From Pararge aegeria (Eukaryota > Arthropoda > Insecta > Lepidoptera > Nymphalidae): a DNA stretch of 64,000 nucleotides. Made by a program: the position numbers and the translations under genes. How positions within the stretch are numbered: position 1 is the stretch's first letter; every line of letters starts with the position of its first letter. The stretch is from positions 13,906,001-13,970,000 of the forward strand of contig NC_053185.1 in NCBI RefSeq assembly GCF_905163445.1. Direction: 5' to 3'. The notes under the pieces were generated by a model. It did not search any database, was not told the DNA's origin, and was given only the letters and a program-made list of their open reading frames with translations. Shown one piece after another: positions 43,610-54,583 of this stretch.

Positions 43610-46600
43610 ACTTTACCGATGAAGCTAATCGAGAATGACGTACAGGTTTTGGTTACTGTCTGTGAATGCGAGTTTCCGTGGCAGATTTAGTATTACTTTA
43701 GCACTATAATTTATTCTAAATAAATTATAATAAATTTGAATAGTTTAACAAAAATTTATTGTTTATTTATATCTATAACTCGGGAGGTACAATTATTTAT
43801 TTTATTAAGAAAATATGTACTATTTTAGGAAAATTAAAATATTAGAATGTGCTCGAATTAAAAAAAACGTTTTTTTTTTAAATATCAGCAGAAAATTTTT
43901 AGCGGCCAAAGATACATCATACTTTCAGCTCTCTTATCATACATAATACATCCTCTTGTGTATTGACCAATATAGCGGAATAATATCTTAATGTACTATT
44001 ACACTTTCGTATCTTCATCATTTGTTCCTTCTCAGTAGATAATCTACCTGAGAACGGTTTTGTTCTGAGGGAAAAAAGTGATCCCCCAATTAAATTGAGT
44101 CACAATCCGTAAAATTGTTTACCGTTTCAAACGAAATACGTAGGTATGTAAGAAAGAGGAATCGTTTCCCTCGGTCCTTGAGAGAGCCTTGTTAGCGAAA
44201 TACCAAAGTAAAATAATATTTTCGACCTAATAAGATTCAATTATTTGACTGTAATCAAAGTTGTGATTAGTAATTAATTGTTATTTATGTTCATTCTCAC
44301 AAAAAGTTTGTGTAATTATATTGCTTATTTATAACTGCTATTACCTATAATATATATATATAAGTTGTATATATAGGTAAGTACGCATCAAAAGTGTTAT
44401 GTAGGTATGTAGATCTAGGTAGAGATATATCAACATTTAAATAAAAAAATATTTTAGTTCTAACTTTTCGAATTGTCTTTAAAATAATTTATGGTCTATT
44501 TTAATAATATTTTGACTTAAATACTTAAAATAAGTTTTTTTTTAAATATTGGTACTGACGTTTAAGTATAGGTACTCATAATGATCTTGTCAAACACTAG
44601 ACGTTATCTGTTTGACAATGAACATGGCTATTTCGTGGTGAGTTCCAAATTGCAAGATCTTTCAAAGTTCCGCATACGTGTAGCGAATCCCACTACCAAC
44701 GCTGTGTCGACCGGTGCGAGGTCGCCATTTTTTGCGCATGTGCGTGTTGTGTGCTTGTGTGAGTGTATGTGTGTATCCGTGTGTGTGTGCGAATGTGGCA
44801 TTGTTTTTCTTTTTTGTTTGAAAGGTGAATTAGTCAGGAGTGTTCTTGATCGTGTTTTATAAAGAATAGAGTGAATTGAGAGGTAGAATAGAGAAAGAGT
44901 CCCTTTTCCATATCTCAGTATGTATATTTGAACACATATTGAAAGCCGTGGTTAATAAATTTTTAATTTATATGTTTTTTTTCTGTGATAAGTTAATCAG
45001 TAATAAGTTTCTGTAATAAAAACAGACATTCTATATCTAGGTACACCTACTTAAATTTTCCAAAAGTCCTACTTAAATAAAATAATTTTCTAAAGGTCTT
45101 CTTTTCATGTACGATACATTAATTCCTTGTATAATTCTTCATGTGGTGTACAAATAAAGACTAATAATAATAATTAATTTCTCCCGCTGTTGCTCTTTTT
45201 TTTATTATCAATATTTTCTATATCCATTCTAAATTTCTAGTCGATCGCATAACAAGTGACCCATAATGACGATATGGGGTTGCGATAAAATCGCATCTTA
45301 TGATTTTACCATTTTGGTAAAGGAACCTTAAAGATAGGCTCTACAAAGAACAGAATCTTATAAGACCGTGGTACCTGTAAGTCTATTGTCAAATTATTCA
45401 TAATATGCATATTTATTCTGAGGCAATAAAGGGGGTGGAAACGACAAAGAGAATAAGCGTGCATATTTGAACCAAGAGGACTTAAGTGTAGGTACTATCC
45501 TGCATCGGATTTACTAAACCTAGGCACATTATCAAGGGGCATAATTTCGTAGCCATACGTGGATAACTTTTCGTAGGTTGCTACTAACAACTTGTTAGTA
45601 TGAAGTTTATTTTTGACATTAGCTTTCATCAATAGCATGTGACAGTCTACTGCTGTACCTATACAAATAAGTAAAAAGTAAATAGAGTTAAAAAAATACA
45701 TAAAATTATAGTACAATAAATCTCAATGACCACTAGTAAATAAAAATAAATAAATAAATAAAAAATAACAAATTATTGCTTTTCACACCTTTTAGTACTT
45801 TTATATAATTTTTTCTTCATTTGATTTTAGATTTTAGTTTTTCATGTTTATAAGTTTCATAATTTTTGATTTTGTTTATTATTTACCTCTTACTTAGATT
45901 TTGATGATTTTCTATTTCATGATGTCCTTCAGGGGTTAAGCAGTGTTAATGTAAAAAATATCTTTCGTTTGTTTATATATTATATTCTATGTTATTGTCC
46001 TTTTTTATTATTATTTTGTTATTGTTTATTTTCATTCAGTGACGACGAAGATAATGAAGCTGGCTGACAACCAGTACTGCGTTTTTTAGTATACAGCCAT
46101 ACTGAGCCAGCTCCTTTGTCACACATTTTTTTTTATACTTTAACAAATTTATGACACAAATGTGTGACAATAAAGATGATTTTTCTTTCTTTTCTTTCTT
46201 ACTATACGAGCAACCAGGGGATGGCAGGGAAGGGCAACTGGCCCCACCTGGGAATCTTACAGAAAATCTATAAACTCTCTTAAAAAATGTATGGCGCCCA
46301 AGATACAGACAAAATGTAAAAAAATACAGTTTTGGCTTCAGTATCGATTATGGAGGGATCTCTAAAAAAAATTGAGCGTGGACGATCCGAATTTAAAAAA
46401 ACCCCTAGACCAGAAGCTGGGTACATCCATGAACGAACGGGAGGGTTTGCCACGCTCGGGAGACGGGCAAGAATCGTAGTAGATGATAGTAGCAGAGAGG
46501 ACACTGCTGCCCGCTCCGTCTTTAAAATAATTTAAAAGCTTTGTCTTTAGATTTAAGAATAATTTTAATGAAATTGAACAAGCAAACGGTGAATGCCTTG

Positions 46601-47590
46601 ATATCGAATAAATAAAACAAGTAAGTAAGTATAAAAACAAAAGTTTCCAGCTTCGAATAACAAGTCACACTCTAACAAAAGACACTTTATGCTGACCTAA
46701 AGTTTCTATTACCTTTAAGAATCCTCTTAAAACATCGTTGAGAGGTAATAAATGTTCATGAATTTAATGCTGTTCTTTTTTTTCTGACGATTTATCAACT
46801 TGTAAGAAATGTGTGTCGGTGTTATCCGGACCGAGTTACGCGACAATAGCGGTTGGATCCGCGGAAAAGAGCTGCCACCGCGTCAGCAAACTCGTTCAAA
46901 TTGTGATGCATTTCGCATTACGGATTTCTTATTAGACACTGTTTTAACCCCCAATGCTTTAACGTGTGTGTATGTCTGTGGCATCGTATTTCCCGAGCGG
47001 ATGAACCGGATGCCTTGGAGTGCATCTTGATCCGTCGGTCCCGGCTATTATCCCTACCAACAATATCATGTGGCTTAAGGCACACACGCACGCTCGCACG
47101 TTCGCACGCACGTAAGTGAAAGTGGATTCATCCTCCAAGTCTCGTTTTTTCTACAGATTTACTAGAGATCAAAGCAGCAACATTAACGAGAGAATCGCGC
47201 TTGAGACGTATCTCTGGCTTGCTCCCAACGCTTCAAGCCGAGCGACACAAAGTGATCGCGCGTTTACCGCCTTCATTTGGCAATCTTTCGGTGCATAATG
47301 CGCTTCAATTCCTACTAGCTGCTCGGAGTTCTTAAGAAATCAGAGTAGGTAACTTTTCAATAAAATAATTTTAATTAACCTGCTAATTATGCTTAGTTCT
47401 TCTAGGTAGGTAACTTTCGCTAATTATTGGGTCTGTCTGTACACTCAAAATCTTCTATCTAGTCATCACATATATCCCAAGTCGACGGTGCCTGTACCTA
47501 CAGCATGGTTGCTCGACTGAGTTAACTTTCTCTAAGTTCATAAGAGTCATGATGGGTTTAAAATGCGCCGAGCATAGTTTTACTACCTAT
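43610..47590. other. No gene recognised; scattered repeats
   Basis: 44070-44145 is the partner of 38860-38935. 45120-45175 is a LINE-tail E end (GTGGTGTACAAATAAAGAC). 46060-46195 ends ATGTGTGACAATAAAGATG, a retroelement-like 3' end. 46940-47110 has GTGTGTATGTCTGTGGCATC and CGGATGAACCGGATG, common lepidopteran repeat words. Open frames at 44581, 46332 and 46809 (plus) are not recognised. Confidence 0.4.
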
Positions 47591-47599
47591 ACCTATAGT

Positions 47600-47830
47600 A
47601 GATATTTTTGTCCGGGAAAGTACCACAACGCTTGTTTCTGCCGCAAAGAATCAACCCTTTTTACAATGTTGTGTTCCTACCTAAAGGGCTTGGGTGCCGG
47701 TGTAATTACAGACACATGTGGCTTAAGACACCTACGGCTCAGATTGATGGACACAAGGCGGCACTTTGTGGAACGTGTGAAGTGCTATGTTTATTGGCCC
47801 AACACAATTTTCTTGAACCGTCAATGATTA
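47600..47830 (+). repeat. LINE-tail G fragment
   Basis: TTTCTGCCGCAAAGAATC, GTGCCGGTGTAATTACAGAC and TGGACACAAGGCGGCACTTT, shared with 50435 and 62935. Confidence 0.65.
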
Positions 47831-47839
47831 GGTACTATA

Positions 47840-49570
47840 AAAAACCAAAACCAAAATCACGGTAGATACCTACCTATATCCATTTGCTGTAATGGGTGAA
47901 AACAAATTCAAAACATTTTTATTTTTATATTCCCGCTTCTTTGATATTAGGTGCACGATAATTAATAAAAACTTCTTCATCATTGCATTATCACTCTCGA
48001 CACATAATGATTTGAGTGGGTGGTGCGTGAAAACTTTGTAGCGGCATTGCCTTTTATTGGAATATATTCCACTATGGGCTATAGTATCTATACGTTTTTA
48101 GCGAGTAGTTCAGAGAATAACAAAAATTGCAATGATTATAGGTTTCGCATCCGACCCACACGTGAATGACCACAGGTGGTCTAGTGTCGTGAACTAAAGG
48201 CGGTTTTTGTTTCGTTTGCTTAAGCAGAAATTCGGTTCGTAGTGGAATAAATAAAATATCAGAAATAAAGTTTGGCTAATTTTTTTATTACCAAATAAAT
48301 AATAAACTCTTACAAGTTATGCAATAAATAGTAAGTATTTTATACAACTCCAATGGAATGTAGTTCATATAATAAGATATATTTCTTCTATTAACAATAA
48401 ATACCTATCGGCTATTTACTTAATACTTAAGAAGATTTAAACTAACAAAATATTCGATTAATGATTTATCAACATGGATTTACCGATTAGCAAAATACTT
48501 ACATACACTTTCTTTATATTGAACACAAAGTATGGAGTTTTAACATAACATTCGGTTTCCCCATATACTCGTACTATTATTAAACAACATTATATGTAAG
48601 TAAGTAAGTACCTAACACCGGAATACTGGAAAGCAATTCACTTTTAAGGGTCCCGTTTTTTATGTGGTTAAGCTTTATTTTAAGTATTTTTGACGTACTT
48701 ACAATAAACGTGTATTTTGCGTATTTTTGAAGTACAATAAACGTGTATTTCATGTAGTTTTGACGTACAACAGACGTGTAAAAACAATCAATATTTAGGA
48801 TAGCTTCAATTGAATTTTCAGTATTCTGCGGAAAGTTTGGAAAGACCAGGAAAGGGCGGAACGGTAATGTGGCGTTAGGACATTGTATTGTAATTACTAG
48901 CTTGTATTGAAGATCTCACATAGCGTTCACTGGATCAATTTATTGATTGATTGATTAATTTATTGTTTGACAGAGCTACGCGGGGATACAGCAGCCACAC
49001 GACCTTTTTTAGGCTGCGCTTAAATTACTTGAAAACTCTCACGCTCTATACGTTAATAACAAATTTGGATCAACAAAATAACATTTAAATATAATAATAA
49101 CATATTATCTCAAAGTTTCAAAATATCATACTAATTTGCTTCGGATTTCTGAAAAAACATAACATAAATAAAAAGCAAGTAAGATACGTAGGTAGAGCTC
49201 CTTTTGCAGATGTAAGATAAGTCCAAAACTATGTTTTAAGAAAATGTCTGAAAGTCGCCTTTTGGATTACGACGGCAGAACTACAGCCGTATTCTGGCGA
49301 ACCGTCACGCGTGCAATTTGACATCTACTTTCCATCGGCGTAACGACACGGTCCCGATGTCTGCCAAAACCTTTATTATTGTAAATCATATAGTTCTATA
49401 ATATCTCAACTGTGTTATTGCTGTAAGTTTCATATATTCGTTATAACTAGCTACCTATTTTACCCTTTAGTCAAACTTAACTATTCAAATCAATGATATA
49501 AAACCGTATAAACAACTATTGATAGTGGTGTCTCGCAATTACAATTATATAATATTAACGGCTAAAAACA
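47840..49570. other. No gene recognised
   Basis: AT-rich. 48655-48785 has a loose repeat of GACGTAC..ACA..CGTGTA words three times (near 48690, 48728 and 48765), a small local repeat. No exon or RNA gene is recognised. Confidence 0.4.
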
Positions 49571-49576
49571 CACGGG

Positions 49577-49795
49577 AATGGAGATGTTGACTTTACAATG
49601 AATAATACTTTAATTTACTTTTTTTGTTGACCTAACAATTATTCATTGTAAAGTCAACATCTCCTGAGGATATTCCGGAGGGTACATTGCCGAAGATCTG
49701 TTTAGTGTGGAGTATAAGAAATGAAGAAATTATAAATTACACCATACAGATTCTCCTGCTTTTCACGGTGTAGCAAATTAAGCTTAATTTTCATA
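49577..49795 (+). mobile_element. Penelope-like element, copy 3, ribozyme broken
   Basis: GGAGATGTTGACTTTACAAT at the left reappears inverted at about 49645 (ATTGTAAAGTCAACATCTCC), giving a 5' inverted duplication of about 27 bp. The CTGAGGA half-core is at 49664-49670, but stem II loop, GAAA, stem III and the cleavage site are deleted (TATTCCGGA runs straight into GGGTAC). The body then continues to AAGCTTAATTTTC as in the other copies. Confidence 0.75.
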
Positions 49796-49799
49796 ACTG

Positions 49800-50430
49800 A
49801 GCTCTACTATTATCTTTGAACAAGTTTTTGTCGCTTTGTTGTTGTTTCCAATTTAGGATATACGATACTAGCCCCTTAAGACTCCGATTTATCAGCTAAG
49901 CCGGCGAGCACACTCCAACCAAAATTACCGTGGTTTTTAGTCATATTATAATTTAATAAACAATGACATATACATATATATAATACAGCAGCTCTTTAAC
50001 AATATAAATTACTAGGTATGGATTAACAAATTAATTTTATAATATTCGCATTTTGACACGCCAGAAAACTTTTACTACGGAAAAGTACTTTTCATCTATG
50101 TTAAAAATCAATAATTGTAACAAACGTACAATAAATTATCAAAAATATAATTTTGGCTTCCCAAGTACACAATTCAATATGCACGCAAAAGTTAGGTACT
50201 ACGGTACAATTGTATTTAGGTACAAAATATCACAATAATTGAATTATGTTATACCTAGTTCAAATATTTATCTATCCCGTCTTAATAACATTGTTTATAA
50301 TTAATCTATGGTATTTCTATCACAAAGTCCCTTATAACAAAACCATAACTATTTTCGTAAGGGTAAATCGAATTTTTGTATTCAGAATAAGCAGTTTTTT
50401 TGAGTAACAGAGCTCGTACGGGGAAGTAAT
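49800..50430. other. No gene recognised
   Basis: AT-rich intergenic DNA with nothing assignable. Confidence 0.4.
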
Positions 50431-50434
50431 ACCG

Positions 50435-50580
50435 CTATGTATATTTCTGCCGCCAAGCATTGTTCCGGTCTGAAGGTCATACTTGCTGGTGTAATAACAG
50501 ACACATTAGGCTTAACACCTACGCCTAAGGTTGATTGAAACGGAGCGGTACTTTGTAGGACGTCTTCGTTGCATGCCTAG
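50435..50580 (+). repeat. LINE-tail G fragment
   Basis: TTCTGCCGCCAAGCATTG, TCCGGTCTGAAGGTC and GGTGTAATAACAGACAC. Confidence 0.7.
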
Positions 50581-50586
50581 TGAGGT

Positions 50587-50754
50587 GTAGCTCAGTGGAA
50601 AGCGTAGCTCAGTTGAAAGTGTAGCTGTTTGAAGCGTAGCTCAGTAGAAAGCGTAGCTCCGTTTAAAGTGTAGCTCTGTTGAAAGTGTTACTCTGTTTAA
50701 AGCGTAGCTCTGTTTAAAGAGTAACACTGTTGAAAGTATAACTCTGTTTAAAGT
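50587..50754. repeat. 17-bp minisatellite, 10 units, tRNA A-box-like
   Basis: Unit GTAGCTC(A/T)GTT(G/T)AAAG(C/T), ten copies in head-to-tail order (one of 15 bp). Units 1, 2 and 4 contain TAGCTCAGTGG, TAGCTCAGTTG and TAGCTCAGTAG, which fit the pol III A-box consensus TRGYNNARNNG. No B box or tRNA fold is present. Confidence 0.9.
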
Positions 50755-50814
50755 GTTAATCGTCTGACCAAGCAGATGGCCTACCTGATTGTATGTAGAA
50801 ACCATCGCCTGTAT

Positions 50815-50965
50815 GTTGTAAATAAATCAACACTCTGCAGGGTATGCAAGGAACACGTCAGGTGTTAAGCACCATATGCCTGTAATTACACCGACATCCA
50901 CGCCCTTAAAACCGTAACACAACAATGCTGCGACAAAATTAGCATGGCGGTAGAGCTTTCGTTGT
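50815..50965 (-). repeat. LINE-tail G fragment
   Basis: Reverse complement contains CATGCTAATTTTGTCGCAGC, TTAAGGGCGTGG and GGTGTAATTACAGGCAT. It faces the forward copy at 50435 across the minisatellite. Confidence 0.65.
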
Positions 50966-50969
50966 CCTA

Positions 50970-53035
50970 CTAATGCTTTGAAAATACTATTTTAATTCGT
51001 TAAATAGTTGTGGTAGCGTTACGTTTATTCTTATACCAAAAGGAACTTCGCTTAATAGAAATACTACAACAGTATTATCTAACATAGCGTTCTAAGGCTA
51101 TATAGAAAGGTCATTTAACTAGCTACATAAATTCTTCTTTACTGTAGTAAATAGTGAATACAATATAATCGATCTGTAAATTAATATTAATTGGGCACAA
51201 GACATTAATTAATAACAAATTAATTAACATAAGTTTAAACAATACTAATATTACAAATGGATGACGATTATGAGCATTTCACGCAGCAATGGATCGACGT
51301 GCTTGACTAATGATGAGCTGGAGTGACATAGGCGATATTTTCATCGCGTATAACAAAAGCTCGTACAAAATATATTATAATTTACAATAAGCAACTTTAA
51401 TGTCTTGAAAGACTTTTTTCTTTACTGACGCAGGCTATACTTATTTGACTTTATAGATCGCATTGTGCATCAAGAGCTGAACGCAAGCTTTCAGGAAATA
51501 CTGAAAACGCTATTGATGTCTACTTTAGTCAACGACAAAACAACAGTTTCATTAAATTTACGCTTTTTATGGAAAAAAATAACTCATACATACTATCGAG
51601 TTATATACGTCGCTGTTATAGAATATGGCGAAAAAAAAACAACATCTCGCGTAAAAAATTTACATTTCAATTTGTTTTTATGAACTGATTTTATAAACTG
51701 TGAATGAAAAAATATTAAAAATCTTTATTGTTTGTGAGAGTCAGTGATGATCATTTATCAATTAATTATTTAATTGCCACATACAATAATTTGGTTTGCA
51801 AACAAAATATATAAAGTACATATTTGTAGCATCAATTTAAATTGTGCATTTTCAATAATCAATATAATTGCGACAAAATACCTGCAGACATTTTATTAAC
51901 TTTAATTCGTTAGTGATACATCATATAGCGCATCTTGTTTGCGTAAATTTGCGATAGAAATTTAGAGTTGAGGCATGATTTTGCCAGGCTGGGTCTATTA
52001 CAAACTTTATGTTACGGCTTACACGTACCTAGACATGCCAGTAAATTGTAACGTTATCGCCAATTTTAACTAGGAAATAGCTTTTCAACCCCATACAATG
52101 CATGACTTGTAAAGATTCTTTCTTTTAAAGGAGAATGCAGGAACACGGTTTCATTTGGTGCCTCATTTAAATTGGTATCAAAAATTAAGTTTTTATTTTT
52201 AAAAGAACAACCTCTCAAATCCCAATCCTCTTCGACGGTTAAAAAATCTTTTAATTAAATAGATTAGTGGTTCTTATATATTGTGAACAGTACCATCAAT
52301 AGGTAGGTACAATAATCACATGTGTCAAAAATAACCTTAATTCACGAACTTCAATTGCATGTAACTCTGAAATCCGGCGAACTAGTTTTAATGTTTTTGG
52401 TAATGTATTGTAGTTATTAAACCCTTCAAACTGAGATAAATTCCAAGAAGGCACCTTATAAGTACTATGTGAAACCAAATCCCATACTACATTCGGCATT
52501 CTCCTTTTTAAAAGTAAGAATCTTAAGAACACAATAAGTTATAAAATGTTGGTCTGAATACACCTTACTATTTTTACGTTCTTATTTTTTCCCCAGTAGC
52601 ATAAAGGTGGCCAAAAGGATGTTGATGTTGTGTACAATTATATATTCCTCGCACGAAGTACAGAATATTCGACACACCTGATAAGTACGCGGACAATAAA
52701 GAATCATCTATACAAACTAATCAGTATATCATTCTCAGTCTATTACCTTTTTATTATTGAACTTGGCAAAACGTCGTATATGCAGTACTTTATGCTGTAC
52801 TGTGTCACACATCAACATGCCAAGGGTGAAAAAACACTGCACATCTATTCTAACGTTATGGCACGTCTATTAATAAGGCTCTTAATGTTGAACTACGATA
52901 GAGCGCCCTCCCATAGGAGAGAGAGATTGAGCTTTTCCAATGCCATTTATTTATTATCGCACATAACTTATAAACGGGCTTTCCGAAACATCAGGGTGGC
53001 AACTTAAACTTTCCTAACGCAATTATCATCACCAT
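50970..53035. other. No gene recognised
   Basis: AT-rich. Open frames at 51465-51683 and 52630-53007 (plus) and 52296-52532 (minus) match nothing known to me and show no codon bias or exon context. Confidence 0.4.
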
Positions 53036-53042
53036 CTTCACT

Positions 53043-53345
53043 TTAACCGATTGAAGTCCACTGCTGGACATAGGTATTCTGTAGGGAGTTCCAATATCCA
53101 CGATCCTGGGCCGCTGGTTTCCAGCGGCTCCCAGCAACTCTTTTGAGGGCCTCTGTCCACCTCATTGGGGGCCAAACGCTGCGTTTTCCTGTGCGGGGTC
53201 GCCGTTCCAGCACCTTGGAACCCCAACGTCCATCGGTTCTCCGAGCTATGTGCCCCGCTCATTTCCACTTCAGCTTTGCCACTCGCTGAGCTATGTCTGT
53301 AACACTGGTTCTTCTACGTATCTCCTCATTCCTGATTTGATCAAC
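53043..53345 (-). pseudogene. RTE-type LINE C-terminus, one premature stop
   Basis: Reverse complement: DQIRNEEIRRRTSVTDIAQR, VAKLKWK, an in-frame TGA, AGHIARRTDGRW, VLERRPRTGKRSVWPPMRWT, EALKRVAGSRW, AAQDRGYWNSLQNTYVQQWT and a natural stop at 53043-53045. This is an almost complete RTE C-terminal region whose only coding defect in view is a TGA where the family has TGG (KWxWAGHIAR). It is truncated upstream of 53345. Confidence 0.9.
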
Positions 53346-53349
53346 GCAA

Positions 53350-54476
53350 TTTTGACCTAACGCAATGCTGACACAGGAATAATTAACAAAGGAATTAAGT
53401 AATATAGCTACCATTTTTACATCATTTCCATAGTAGTTAATATGAAGAGGACATTTATTATGCATAAAAAAATATAAAATAATACTCACTAGGCACAAAG
53501 CAGTAAGTACCTATTTCCATGAACACTAGATCAGTGTTCCTTAACCTTTTTATACTACGTTTTATTTAAAAAAAATAGTAATTCAATGGCTATAATAGTT
53601 TCAGACCTAATCAGATAAGTTTTGATACTTTGTAAAATGGAAGGTGGACGTTAGGTGGATTGTATATCTACTGTATAATGGAACTGAACTTGACTCTAAT
53701 TTTAACATTTAAATTGGTCATTTTTAACTGCGAATCACCTGGACTTAAGCATATATTCATGTAGGGCGATGGTGTTAATTATTTTATGGACCGTTAGCAT
53801 AAAAAACTGGTAGTTTTAAAACAAAAATAATGTTTTTTTTTTAAACTACCAAACCAAAATTTATAATTGTCAATATAAGAGAACTTTCATAATTTAAAAA
53901 CCATTAAGTTCATTTTTTGTTCGTAAATTATCTATAAATACATGCACTTTAAGTAACATAACTATGACATATAACGTTAACATAGACAATGAGTACATTG
54001 TCTTAGTTAACGATTTAAATCATTAAGCTTGTATGAACTACAAATTCCATTAAATTTAGCTGTGTAACAAATTAAACTATACGTTTTCAGCTGTCAAATA
54101 AATACGACGAACTTAGCTTTAGTAACACTAGTTGCTTCAACAATTAAAATAAATTTTTGACAAGTTACTTTAATTATAATATTATTAAATATCTCCTATG
54201 TGATATAGACTATAAATAAGCTGCTATGAGAATTATTGCACCAGAGCGATTAACTGCGTCGGAATCGAAAGAGCTACATTTTGATTTCGAATTACAGAAT
54301 TGGTTTAAGCTAGAAAAAAAATTACGTCACAGAGACACATCTCAGGTTAAGAAACACTGCAAAACAATAACTTTGGTCAAATAGGTATTTGACCAGAGTT
54401 ATTGTATTTTAACAATTAATTAAGAATCGGTACAATTGACTTTGTTTAACTTATAAAGTTATAGCTTCGACTATAT
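53350..54476. other. Region 3' of the sorting-nexin gene
   Basis: AT-rich DNA downstream of the snz stop codon on the minus strand; part may be 3' UTR. AATAAA on the minus strand occurs at 53561-53566 and 53454-53459, too far to assign with confidence. A 19-bp hairpin at 54365-54404 is listed separately. Confidence 0.4.
54365..54404. repeat. 19-bp hairpin just 3' of the snz stop
   Basis: CAATAACTTTGGTCAAATA (54365-54383) pairs with 54386-54404 apart from one G-U-type position. The loop is two bases. Confidence 0.9.
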
Positions 54477-54583
54477 TTATACATTAACCGATTTCTTCGC
54501 AACGGGTACTCGTGGTGATTTTGAATACAGCTTCTTGAACATGTCCTGAATTTGGTTGTCAGGGAATAGGTTGCACAAGGTCA
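54477..54583 (-). CDS. snz: snz terminal exon with stop
   Basis: 107 nt. Acceptor TTTTGTCACAG. Encodes TLCNLFPDNQIQDMFKKLYS then KSPRVPVAKKSVNV and TAA at 54477-54479. The basic, variable C-terminal tail is the usual end of this family. Confidence 0.93.

Noticed and set aside
46332..46535. Open frame with charged, protein-like composition
   Set aside because: No recognised domain, overlapping frames on the other strand and no splice context; possible unidentified repeat.
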